DNA of 13,116 bases from Chrysochromulina parva (GCA_002887195.1 PJAB01001638.1:1-13116); one strand, 5' to 3'. Counted from the first letter of the stretch, positions 1 through 7,906 are shown. Notes: generated from the sequence alone by a model not told the origin. Numbers and translations: made by a program.

Positions 1-863
1 GGAAAAGGCGGGGGGGGCGAGTGGGGGGGCGGGGCTGGTGGAGGTGGTGATGGCGGCGGCGGCCTTGGCGGCGGCGGCGATGGGGGGGGCGAAGGCGGTG
101 GAGGTAGCGGAGGGGGAGGGGATGGCGGAGGTGGCGAGGGAGGCGGGGGTCTTGGCCCCGGTGGCGGGAAGGGAGGCGGCGGCGAGGGCGGTGGGGGGCT
201 TGGAGGTGGTGGCAGGGGCGGCGGCAACGGCGGTGGTGGTGTGGGTGGCGGTGGCGAGGGCGGCGGTGGCGAGGGAGGGGGCGGTGAGGGCGGTGGCGAG
301 GGAGGCGGCGGCACGGGCGGTGGGGATGGAGGCGGTGGTGAAGGTGGCGGCTCGGGTGGCGGAGACGGCGGCGGCGGCCTGGGTGGCGGCGATGGCGGTG
401 GCGAAGGTGGAGGCGGCAAGGGTCGCGGGCTGGGCGGCGGCGGCGGCTTGGGTTGTGGCGAGTGTGGTGGCGGCGAGGGTGGCTGAGGTGATGGCGGTGG
501 CGGCGAGATTGGCGGAAACGGCGGCGGGCGTGGAGGCGGCGACGGACTCAAGGGCGGTAGGCCGGGCGATGAGGGAAGCAAGGGCGGCCGGCATGGTGGG
601 GGGGGCGAGGGCGGGGGCGGCGAGGGCGGTGGCGAGGGCGGTGGCGGCGAAGGTGGCGGAAGAGGTGGCGGCGAGGGTGGTGGCAAGGGCGGTGGCGGAA
701 AGGGTGGTGGTGAGGGTGGCGGCGAGGGTGGGGGCGGCGATGGCGGCGGCGAGGGCGGCGGCGGCGATGGCGGTGGCGGCGACGGATTCGGCGGCGGAGG
801 TAGGGGCGACGGCGGCGGCGGCGTCGACGGCGGTGGCCGAGCCGGTGGAACGCTCGGCGGCGG
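1..863. repeat. G-rich low-complexity tract (GGN repeats)
   Basis: On the plus strand this stretch is almost entirely GGC/GGT/GGA-type triplets with few pyrimidines. It is explained by the minus-strand Pro/Ser codons (CCN, TCG) of the secreted protein. Plus-strand readings give only Gly-rich or Ala/Val-rich shadows. Strand asymmetry and short degenerate units make it prone to slippage, so its length probably varies between strains. Confidence 0.85.
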
Positions 864-1377
864 CTGTGCCCATGCACACGAAGCTGTGAACGCGGAGTGG
901 TAGTTGGAGGCCCGAGGGTCGGTGCAGCCGATGCGGTGGTACCTGCAGCTGCCGTCATGGTACGTAGCCCACGACAGGTAGTTTGTGGCCGCAGTATCAT
1001 TGCATCCGCCGTAGCTGCACATTGACACATCGTTCACCTCGGCATCCGAACGGTAGTTGTCAGCCGTTTCGTCCAAACAGCCTCGCCGGATGTATTGGCA
1101 AGTCCACGGTGCCTGGACGCGGCCGCCGTAATCGACGCGCGCTGCGGGGCGACATTGGGCAGCGGTGCATCAACCATCAAGTTAGCACTCACTCACTCAC
1201 AGGAAACAAGCGAGGCTCCTCTGGGAGCAAAAGGTGAAGTGGCGTACCTGAGTTTCCGATGATCCCAGACTCAAAATTGGTGGCCAGCCGATCGCCGCAC
1301 CAGCAACCTGTGGGCGCGTCGCAGCTGACCGCGGCCGGGACGAGGGCGTGCGCCGCTGAAAAGATCAATTCGAACAT
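1..1377 (-). CDS. Secreted Cys-repeat, Pro/Ser-rich wall-type protein (two exons, partial at left edge)
   Basis: Exon 1 is complement(1248-1377) and exon 2 is complement(1-1141, continuing past the edge). The start at 1377 opens a short hydrophobic N-terminus (MFELIFSAAHALVPAAVSC) that I read as a signal peptide. The donor TCAG|GTACGC and acceptor CCCCGCAG|CG join in phase 1 across a 106-nt intron holding a GTGCTAAC branch-like site. Residues 58-134 carry three repeats starting GC-x-D-x2-A-x-NY (GCLDETADNY, GCNDTAATNY, GCTDPRASNY), each with further cysteines. From about residue 137 to the edge (about 423) the frame is almost pure Pro/Ser of PPPSPPP type and has no stop. I read every codon from 866 down to 3. 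Such Pro/Ser modules are typical of hydroxyproline-rich extracellular or wall proteins in algae, so an extracellular role is inferred. The frame is open to the edge, so simple complete-ORF searches miss it. The C-terminus is not seen. Confidence 0.72.
1142..1247 (-). other. Intron of the secreted Cys-repeat gene
   Basis: This is a GT-AG intron on the minus strand, from GTACGC at 1247 to CCGCAG ending at 1142. Removing it joins codon phase 1 to phase 1 and links the signal-peptide exon to the Cys-repeat exon without a stop. It contains a short GTGA repeat and a CTAAC branch-like motif. Confidence 0.7.
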
Positions 1378-1570
1378 TTTTCTAGCTGTTCCAACAGAGT
1401 CTCTGGTCGGTGCATGCCAACAGTCAAGTCAAGTCAGGGCAAAGGATAGAAAAGCAGCGGCTCTGGACCACCGCGTGATTGGCGACTTACGCGTCGTTTT
1501 GAGCTTTACGGCTTCGCGAGGACGCAGTCCCACCACGTCGGCCCTCGGCCGCCTCGTTGGCCGCTGCCGA
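1378..1570. promoter_or_regulatory. Probable shared divergent promoter region
   Basis: These 193 bp separate the start codons of the minus-strand secreted protein and the plus-strand PUS3. Any 5' leaders and promoter signals of both genes must lie here or overlap their first exons. I see no TATA box. There is a short AGTCA repeat (cagtcaagtcaagtcag) around 1421-1438. The PUS3 frame is open across this stretch and upstream to an ATG at 1259. That extension would lie antisense to the other gene's first exon and has no recognisable domain. Confidence 0.4.
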
Positions 1571-2866
1571 ATGTCAGCCTCGCGCTCACGGCGTGCGGCG
1601 CTCGAGGCGCTCTCGCGGGATGAGCTCATCGAGCTCGCGCTGCGCGTCAGCCCGAGTGAAATGCCGGCGAGTGCAGCCGGCAGCAGCGAGAGCACGAGCA
1701 AACCCACCAAGCGGCAGAAGGAGCAGCGGCCGTTCGACATGTCACGTTACGCGCAGCGACACGTGGCGCTGCGCGTGGCGTACATCGGCACCGCGTACCA
1801 GGGCTTTGCCTACCAGGTGGAGACGGAGGACACCGTCGAGGGCCGGGTGCTGGAGGCGCTCATGAAGACGCGGCTCATCACTGACCGCGCGTCGAGCGGC
1901 GTCTCCTGCGGCGGTCGGACCGACAAGGGCGTGAGTGCCTTAGGTCAGGTGCTCGCGTTGCGAGTGCGGTCCAATCTCGTCGACGGCGAGGGTGTGATCG
2001 CGCCGCTGCACGCGCCGCCGTCGGCGGCACGCTCGTCGCCGGCGGCGGCGGATCCGCCGGTAGCTCCGCCGGCGGCTGCTCCACCCACGGAGCTCGACTA
2101 CTGCCACCTGCTCAACCGCGTGCTCCCTCCCGACATTCGCGTGACCGCATGGAGTCCGACCGACGCCCAATTCTCGGCGCGCTTCTCAGCGACACACCGC
2201 ACCTACAAGTACTTTTTCGCGCGTGCGGGGCTGGACGTGGAGAGGATGGCTGAAGGGGCGCGCCGACTGCTCGGCGAGCATGACTTCCGCAACTTCTGCA
2301 AGATCGACCCGAGCGTCACCAACTTCCGGCGCTCCGTCCTCGCGGCCGCCATCCAGCCAGCGAGCGGCGGTGGCGGCGGCGAGGATGCAGACAGCCCACT
2401 CGCCCTGTGGGAGTTCGAGGTGCGGGGCACCGCCTTCCTCTACCACCAAGTCCGCTGCATGGTCGCGGTGCTCTTCCTCATCGGCGAAGGCAAGGAGGCG
2501 CCCACGATCGTGTCCGAGCTGCTCGACACGGCGCGCTACCCACGCCGGCCCAATTACGAGATCGCCTCCGAGGCGCCGCTCCTCCTGCATGAGATCGGAT
2601 ACGAGGATTTGGTCTGGCGAACCTCGCCCGCCGCACTGGCCGAGGTGCACTCGCTCTGGGGCGGTCAGCTGCAGGAGCAGTCCTTGCGCTTCGCCATGCT
2701 GCGGACCATGCATGCGAGCCTCGAGGCCGCTCACGAGGGGCCCTGCGCCGCCGAGGTCGACGAACCTGCCCGCAAGCGAGGCCGAGGCGCGGCGTCTCAT
2801 GTGCCGTTGGCGATGAGGCCGACGGCAGAATCGGTCGAGCACCGCACACAGGGTCGCGCCCAGTAG
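1571..2866 (+). CDS. PUS3: tRNA pseudouridine synthase, Pus3/Deg1 type (TruA family)
   Basis: The 431-residue protein belongs to the TruA family. Its eukaryotic Pus3/Deg1 branch isomerises uridine 38/39 in the tRNA anticodon stem. The block RPFDMSRYAQRHVAL then YIGTAYQGFAYQ (residues 53-82) is characteristic of Pus3. GRTDKGVSALGQV (115-127) holds the catalytic Asp, D118. Further family blocks are LNRVLPPDIRV (181-191), FSARFSATHRTYKYFF (201-216), LLGEHDFRNFCKID (233-246) and RGTAFLYHQVRCMV (285-298). The N-terminal residues 8-26 form a charged helix. An Ala/Pro-rich insert (145-173) interrupts the core. The Met at 1571 was chosen because residues upstream have no family match and overlap the divergent gene's first exon; an in-frame ATG at 1259 is the alternative. 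No intron is needed. Confidence 0.93.
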   Translation: MSASRSRRAALEALSRDELIELALRVSPSEMPASAAGSSESTSKPTKRQKEQRPFDMSRYAQRHVALRVAYIGTAYQGFAYQVETEDTVEGRVLEALMKTRLITDRASSGVSCGGRTDKGVSALGQVLALRVRSNLVDGEGVIAPLHAPPSAARSSPAAADPPVAPPAAAPPTELDYCHLLNRVLPPDIRVTAWSPTDAQFSARFSATHRTYKYFFARAGLDVERMAEGARRLLGEHDFRNFCKIDPSVTNFRRSVLAAAIQPASGGGGGEDADSPLALWEFEVRGTAFLYHQVRCMVAVLFLIGEGKEAPTIVSELLDTARYPRRPNYEIASEAPLLLHEIGYEDLVWRTSPAALAEVHSLWGGQLQEQSLRFAMLRTMHASLEAAHEGPCAAEVDEPARKRGRGAASHVPLAMRPTAESVEHRTQGRAQ

Positions 2867-3093
2867 GGGCCAGTAATCGAAAATCGAGTCTACCCCGTGT
2901 GTTGTTGTGTCCGGTCCCCCGCCGGTGCCGCACACAAGTCCTTGCACAGTAGACAAATCTTTCATATTCATTGTTCTACGATAAGCGCGTAGCCGAAGAG
3001 GAGGTCTGACCGGCTGACCGCGAGGGAAGGCTTGAGGAGCTGCGTTCGAGCAAGTCGGTGCTCCCCGTTGATTTAGTGGAAGGCCTGGTGTTG

Positions 3094-3285
3094 AGAAACA
3101 CGAGACTCCGAGGGAATCAAGGACGGTGGCAGTCAACGGCCAGTGTGCGATGGCGTGTGTGCACGAAAGCAATCGGGCGAGGCATCCACATATTTGGAAG
3201 CACGAGGTTCGGAGGAAATCAAACACTGCGGGAGGTGGCGGCCAGCGTGCAATAGCATGTGTGCGGGGGCGGGGGCAATCGGGCG
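3094..3285. repeat. Diverged tandem duplication, unit about 100 bp
   Basis: Copy 1 (about 3094-3179) and copy 2 (about 3196-3285) share ordered blocks: an A-rich ...CACGAG start, GGAATCAA / GAAATCAA, GTGGC, GGCCAG(T/C)GTGC(G/A)AT, G(C/T)GTGTG and a common end CAATCGGGCG. The offset drifts from about 102 to 106 bp, so small indels have accumulated. No coding role is seen. Confidence 0.6.
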
Positions 3286-3595
3286 TCATCAGTCGTCGTC
3301 AAAGCAAAGCCTCCGGATCGACACATCACCTGCCGGCGGCTGGAAGCGTGGCCGGGGGCGAAGGTTGTACGATTGCTTGCGCGGAGCACCAGGCGGGTTG
3401 TCGCGGTCCACGCGGATCATGCGTCTACCGTGCTCCGGCGACGCTTTGTTGCTGCTGCTGCTCCGAGGAGGCGTCGTCGGCGGTCGCGATGTCTGTCGGG
3501 GCATCATAAATTGGGCTTCGGCGAAAGGCGGTCACCAACAATCACTCGTGCAATCCACCGAGCGATTGGATTCTGATCTGACACGATACAGTGAT

Positions 3596-3601
3596 TTGCA
3601 A
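3596..3601. repeat. Left flanking TTGCAA (candidate target-site duplication)
   Basis: TTGCAA sits immediately outside the left terminal repeat and recurs immediately outside the right one at 7901-7906. Because it is its own reverse complement, it could be a 6-bp target duplication, the outermost part of the inverted repeat, or a palindromic target around a TA dinucleotide. Confidence 0.55.
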
Positions 3602-3640
3602 AAGTCCTGACCCCCTGGGTGGGGTGGGGTGGGGTGGGGT
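3602..3640 (+). repeat. Left terminal inverted repeat with (GGGGT)4 array
   Basis: This 39-bp repeat matches the right end in inverted orientation with one extra G and a first-base difference. Four runs of G4 separated by single T meet the usual sequence rule for a compact G-quadruplex. The frame of the plus-strand element gene is open through the repeat (a GTG at 3619), but the first ATG is at 3691, 50 bp inside it. Confidence 0.92.
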
Positions 3641-3690
3641 CCGCCGAAGTGGCCGATCGCGCTCTGCGCCTCTCTCGCCCCGACGTTCTC

Positions 3691-5691
3691 ATGGCGTCGG
3701 CTGCCCCGGGCAAGGCTCGATGCGCGGAGCTCTTCCCGCCCGGCAACCGTCACCTGGTGATCTTGGGCAACTTCGACGAATCGTACCGAGACCCAGCAAA
3801 TCAGCCAGACCCGCCCGTGGAGTCGCAGTGGGAGGTCGTGAATGTTGCGATCAAGTACATCACCATCAAGCGGCGTGAGGCTGAGAACGAGGGGCAGACC
3901 ATCAAACTGGAGTTCGCCGCCTTCCTCGAGCTCTACGACCTCGTCAATGCGCGCGTTGTCAAAGCGAGTGTCCCCTCTAAGCCCGACGTGCGCTTGTACA
4001 TCTACTGTGATCGTCCAGGCCCGTTCGCCTGCTCGGTCCTCCTAGGTGATGTGCTCCCGAACGAGCCACTGCGGTGCTTGCACGAGATGTCCGATGCGGT
4101 AGCGGCCGTCAAAGACGTGTTCGATGCGACTTCGGTGCCGAAGCTGAACTGGCTGTGCTGCCTGCGTCATGTTCTCGAGGCGAGGGTGTGCCTACACGGC
4201 GGCTCCGAGCTGTATGGAGATCGCCCCTGCTCCGTGCAAGTCAAGCCGCTGGACTTCATAGGCGAGGTCTTGATCCCCGACCTGGGCGCGAAGAAGATGA
4301 AGTCTGCGGGCAAGTTCATGCCTGTGGCCACGGCGGATTCTTTGATGCGGCTACTCACGCGTGCCGAGGTGGAGTCGCTCAACCTCGCGCTCGTTGTTCG
4401 CTTCTCGAAGGGGTCCCCACCGAAGCCCGACGTGGTGCCGTCTGCGTGCGAGACCTTGGTGGACGAGCTCTCTGAGGCCTTTAAGACCACTCGCCCCGAC
4501 ATGATGCTGGACCTGCCGCCCCTGGCGGCTCCGGACACGTACGGTGGTCTCGGTGAGAAGACGCCGCGCACGGGCATGGGCGCATCACAGGCTCCAGCAG
4601 GCAGCAGCGGTGTGAAGGGCCGCGCGAAGCGCTCCAAGTCGGGCGAGAAGCCGAAGGCGGCGAAGAAGAGCAAGGAGAAGAAGAAGAAGAAGAAGATGGG
4701 CAGCGAGGAGCTCGAGCTCCTCGGCCAGGTTCGTGACGAGATTCTCGACGTCTCGAAGGCGCATCGGTCGGTGGCCGGTCACTGCTCCATCCTCCTCGAG
4801 ATCGTGCGCAAAATTCACAACCCCGACCACGTGCTCAAGGGCATCAACGGCGCGTATGAGAAGTACAAGCACCATCTCGAGTGCCGCATGCGCGCTCTGG
4901 ACAAGACGGGCATTATGGGGGGCGACGAGAAGACGGAGCACGTCTTCAAGGCGCCCACCGACTCAAACGGCAAGAACTGCTCGCGTCTCGAGCAGTCAAC
5001 GCAGGAGTTTCTTTTCCAGTCCGCCAAGGTCTTGAAGATCTTCCAAACCTCATCGACATCCGCCCCACGCTTTATGCAGCAGGCGCCGCTGCAGCAGCCG
5101 CAGCAGGAGCAGCAGATCCAGCAGCCCTGGCAGCAGCAGTTCCAGCAGCAGCAGCAGCAGTTCCAGCAGCAGCAGCAGCTGCTGCTGATGCAGCTGATGC
5201 AGCAGCAGGTGCAACCGGTCTGGCAGCAGCAGGTGCCGCTCTGGCAGCTGCAGCTGCAGCAGCCGCCGCCGCTGCAGCAGCCGCCGTTCTCGCAGCAGCC
5301 CTGGCAGCAGCCCTGGCAGCAGCCCGTGCAGCAGCCCGTGCAGCAGCCCTGGCAGCCGCCCGTGCAGCCCTGGCAGCCGCCGTCGACACACGAGAAGCGC
5401 TTTGGCCGTGATGGAATTGCATACTCCTTCTCGGAGTTCGTACAGTGGTATGGCGCATCGGCCAAGGATGAGTGGGGGGCTGCCGCGCTTGCCTTTCGGC
5501 AGGTTCCGACACCCCAAGATAAGCAGCTGCCGTCTGTCGACGAAGGACGGGGACAGAGCGCAGGGCCCAGCACTCCTCTGCACGATGAGCCCCCGTCCAA
5601 GCCCCCCACGGTCGGAGCCCGCGACGGTGTCGACTCCGATGACTCCGATGACTCCGATGACGACGAGGACGACGAGGACGACGAGGACGAG

Positions 5692-5748
<57 letters not shown>

Positions 5749-5763
5749 TACGAGTACGAGTAG
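3691..5763 (+). CDS. Transposon-borne 690-residue protein of unknown function (Lys-rich, Gln/Pro-rich, acidic tail)
   Basis: I do not recognise a family. From the first ATG (3691) the protein has a globular half (about 1-290), a Lys/Ser/Arg-rich block (about 308-336, with AAKKSKEKKKKKKMG) that looks like a nuclear localisation signal, and a helical segment (about 337-445). Then come a Gln/Pro-rich tract with W-Q-Q repeats (about 461-565), a short segment FGRDGIAYSFSEFVQWYGAS (568-587) and an Asp/Glu run to the C-terminus (about 648-690). It is one exon, intact, and starts 50 bp inside the left terminal repeat, facing the transposase gene. A second protein in a Tc1/mariner-type element is unusual. 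A DNA-binding, chaperone-like or regulatory accessory role is only a guess from the charged and low-complexity tracts. The frame continues upstream to a GTG at 3619. The stop is TAG at 5761-5763. Confidence 0.85.
5074..5385 (+). repeat. CAG-rich tract encoding Gln/Pro-rich region
   Basis: Long runs of CAG with interspersed CCG, TGG and CTG code for Q-runs and later W-Q-Q-P-type repeats inside the 690-residue element protein. CAG tracts are slippage-prone, so length variation between copies of the element is expected. Confidence 0.85.
5634..5762 (+). repeat. GAC/GAG tract encoding acidic tail
   Basis: A near-continuous alternation of GAC and GAG with early GACTCCGAT units codes for a Ser/Asp start and then an uninterrupted Asp/Glu tail, ending with Glu-Tyr repeats just before the stop codon. 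Confidence 0.85.
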
Positions 5764-6716
5764 GACGAGTGGCCCTCATCACTCTGGTCCATTCGCGGCG
5801 CACACTCCGGGCTACCCTCGGCGGCGGCATGGAGCAGACGTCAGCACAGCGGAGGGTGCCTGCATCCAGCGCGCTCGAGGCGCGAGGCGCTCTAACACAC
5901 CTACACAGTGTTTGTCACTTGTGTAAGTCATTAAATTTTAAATAGAAGAAAGGATGGTCGGTTTTTGTCGTTTCGGCAAGCCTCCGCTCCAAAAGGACAA
6001 GCGGAAGCGTTTGAGGCGCGAAGCCCGGCCTGTGGGACGTATCGCGGACGCCCGCCGTCTACATTAGCGAAATATAAGAGGACTGTACCCCTTTTTGGAT
6101 TGGCCGATAATTCCTACAGAGTTCAAATCGTATATAATATGTATATCTATTATGTCCCCCGCGCGCTTCTTTTTTGATGACTCTGTGAAATTTTTTCCGA
6201 GACTTTCGTCTTGGCGCGATTCGCCAGTGGACGGTGGCGGGTGCTGGTATTGCAGTACGTCTTAGGAGAGCCCGCTGCTACCCTTTGTGGAGCGGTGATG
6301 GTCATCCGTAGGCCGAACCTACCAGCAGCCGTGCTGTCCCAAGGCCAAGGAGAAGGCCGTCGATGGCGATCGAGACGCCCATCTCGCAGTCCTTCCATCC
6401 ATCACCTTCCGCAACGCATGCGTGCCGTGCAGGTGAGTGTGATTGACCAGCTGCAGCACAGATGCACACGTGCACACTGAGTGCCGCCTCCTCTCGGGCG
6501 TCTATGATGTCGTGTGTCGTGAGCGCAGCACACGAGGCAAGACAATCATCAATCTAACGTAACTTCAAGTCGTCCACTTTACCACTACGTAACTAAATAA
6601 CTTCCGAATTCTTACCGAATTCTTCTGAACTGAACGCAGAAATCCGGCCGGCTGAACCGCCGCGCGTTCACGTCAGCGCTGTTGCAGAATTCAATCCACT
6701 TGAGCTCAGAACCACT
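5764..6716. other. Transposon interior between the convergent genes, no gene supported
   Basis: These 953 bp separate the two convergent stop codons. Composition is more AT-rich than the flanking genes, with stretches such as CATTAAATTTTAAATAG (about 5929-5945) and GTATATAATATGTATATCTA (about 6129-6148). Either may serve 3'-end formation. A short direct repeat CCGAATTCTT occurs twice near 6603-6624. Open frames here lack ATG starts or known features, so I see no credible coding or RNA gene. The region probably holds the 3' UTRs of both element genes. Confidence 0.6.
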
Positions 6717-7822
6717 CTACTGTGAATAAAACCTATAATTACAGTTGTGGAAGCACATGCGCCCCGCGAGGGCGCCCGCCTCGCTGCCGGTGCGGTAGAC
6801 CCGGAACGCCTTGTCTAGTCCAACGCTGATATGCTGCGTTGCGAAGTCAGCCGCGTTCTGCTTCAGGTAATCGGCCACGAGCCCGAACGCACCATTGTCG
6901 AGCGGCGAGAGGTGGTAGCAGTACGGCGGGATGAAGCGCACCTTGATGTGCGTGCCGAGGTGGAAGACGTAGTCTTCATCCTTGTGGATGCTCGCATTGT
7001 CCATGATCAAGACCTTGAAGTGCGAGGCAAGGGACTGACCGTCCGCCTGAAGGGTATGGATGAGCATCGCGTCGAGTGACGCCTGCACGGACGAGCAGTA
7101 CGAGCAGAGGTGTGAGAAGCGGCACGAGAAGTCACAAGAGGTGCGTTCGTCTCGCGTACCTGAAACGAATCAGCCTTAAACGTCCCGTCATTGAAACGCC
7201 AGTCCTCGAAACCGCGGTGGGAGACGATCGTGAGCGCGGAGACGCGCCCCCCGCGTGTCCTGAACTCGTCGCGGACTGTGGGTGCCCTACCGCGCAAGCC
7301 CCAGCCGATCGTGCTACGGTAGGCTCGCCGATCCTTGGCCGTCTCGTCGAGTGCCAAGATCTCGTCGGCCGAGAAGAAGGTCACCATCTCCGAGAGCCAG
7401 GCGCGTGCTCGATCCTCATCTCGACTAAGAGCGAGGTGTTGTATGCGCTGGCGGCACAAGTTGTGCGCGTGCAGCACGCGGCACAGGGTGGGCAAGCTCA
7501 CCCTCTCGCCCGAGGCGAGGTAGATAAGGGCGTGTTGTTTGCCGAGGGTTGTCGTCGGGGAATCGAGTACACGCGTCACGAGATCGAACTCCTCATCCTT
7601 GCTAAGTGCCCTCGGGCGGCCTTGAACTCCTCTCTTCGGCGGGAAGACGTCGCCGGTCTTCTTGAAGGTCGATAACCAGCGCTTCTGGCTCGTGTCTGAG
7701 ACGTGCAGGTGCTCGGTGACCTCCCTGGCCGTCAGCCCCAGAGTAGTGCGCTTGAAAACAGCGAGCCACCGGATCGCTGCGACGCGCTTGCAGCGCGAGT
7801 CGTCGGGGAGAGAGAGAGACAT
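6717..7822 (-). CDS. DDE transposase, Tc1/mariner/IS630 type (two exons)
   Basis: Exons are complement(7160-7822) and complement(6717-7082), 342 residues after splicing, the usual length for this superfamily. It would cut and rejoin the element's ends in the nucleus. Residues about 12-60 form a helix-turn-helix region (LTAREVTEHLHVSDTSQKRWL). GRPRALS (68-74) is the typical linker. The DDE domain shows LALDET (D159), MDNASIHK (D249) and YHLSPLDNGAF (D283), with 33 residues between the last two; the third acid is Asp, not Glu. RSTIGWGLRGRAP (169-181) matches the family's R-x-G-W-x-x-x-G block after the first Asp. The 77-nt GT-AG intron is phase 0 and falls between the first and second acids; without it the second and third acids are out of frame. 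The ATG at 7822 lies about 40 bp inside the right terminal repeat. No disabling mutation is seen. Confidence 0.9.
7083..7159 (-). other. Intron of the transposase gene
   Basis: The donor is TTTCAG|GTACGC with intron start at 7159. The acceptor is CCGTGCAG|GCG with intron end at 7083. The 77-nt intron is phase 0 on both sides and unites the two halves of the DDE domain (…KADSFQ|ASLDAM…). Confidence 0.82.
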
Positions 7823-7862
7823 GAGAGCAGAGCGAGACGAGGAGCGCGCGACGATTTTCGCG

Positions 7863-7900
7863 ACCCCACCCCACCCCACCCCACCAGGGGGTCAGGACTA
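7863..7900 (-). repeat. Right terminal inverted repeat with (GGGGT)4 array
   Basis: Read inward from 7900 this gives TAGTCCTGACCCCCTGGT followed by (GGGGT)4, matching the left end apart from one G and the first base. Further inward, both ends reach their start codons through C/T-rich leaders ending TCTCATG. Confidence 0.92.
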
Positions 7901-7906
7901 TTGCAA
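7901..7906. repeat. Right flanking TTGCAA (candidate target-site duplication)
   Basis: This is the same palindromic hexamer as at 3596-3601, placed directly outside the right terminal repeat. See the left copy for the competing readings. Confidence 0.55.

Larger units (their letters stand above)
2867..3601. other. Intergenic flank between PUS3 and the transposon
   Basis: These 735 bp include the PUS3 3' end and the transposon's left flank. No canonical AATAAA is seen after the PUS3 stop. The middle holds a diverged duplication, listed separately. A minus-strand reading frame (3507-3289, 72 residues, Pro/Ser/Arg-rich with a YNLRPRPRF stretch) is present but has no support beyond being open. 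The original promoter of the downstream kelch gene may lie in this DNA, now about 4.3 kb away. I find no RNA gene here. Confidence 0.6.
3602..7900. mobile_element. Two-gene Tc1/mariner/IS630-like DNA transposon with G-rich terminal inverted repeats
   Basis: The two ends are near-perfect inverted copies. The left end is AAGTCCTGACCCCCTGGGT followed by (GGGGT)4. The right end read inward is TAGTCCTGACCCCCTGGT followed by (GGGGT)4. Each end is directly abutted by the palindrome TTGCAA. Inside are two convergent genes: a large plus-strand gene of unknown function and a minus-strand spliced DDE transposase of the Tc1/mariner/IS630 type. They are separated by about 950 bp without a supported gene. 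Both reading frames are intact and the terminal repeats differ by only one or two positions, so the copy looks recent and possibly active. The element lies between PUS3 and a kelch-RING gene, ending about 105 bp before the latter's chosen start codon. The ends and the transposase are clear. The assignment of the large gene as element cargo is inferred from its position between the repeats. Confidence 0.88.

Noticed and set aside
38..889. Long plus-strand Ala/Val-rich reading frame and an overlapping Gly-rich frame
   Set aside because: Both are shadows of the minus-strand Pro/Ser codons; the repeats stay open in many frames. The minus frame alone joins to Cys repeats and a signal peptide through correct splice sites.
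1259..1570. N-terminal extension of PUS3 from an upstream ATG
   Set aside because: It lies antisense to the divergent gene's first exon and promoter, and its residues show no family similarity or clear targeting peptide.
3289..3507. Minus-strand 72-residue frame containing YNLRPRPRF
   Set aside because: A YNLRPR string is seen in some retroelement polyproteins, but the frame has no other domain, is short, and lies in unconserved-looking intergenic DNA.
6216..6230. 15-bp sequence gcgattcgccagtgg that recurs inverted in the kelch gene (9270-9284)
   Set aside because: A single 15-bp match without extended similarity is within reach of chance for a 13-kb GC-rich window, and the contexts are unrelated.
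6211..6480. Plus-strand 89-residue frame inside the transposon
   Set aside because: It has no ATG at its start, no recognisable motif, and lies between convergent genes where 3' UTRs are expected.
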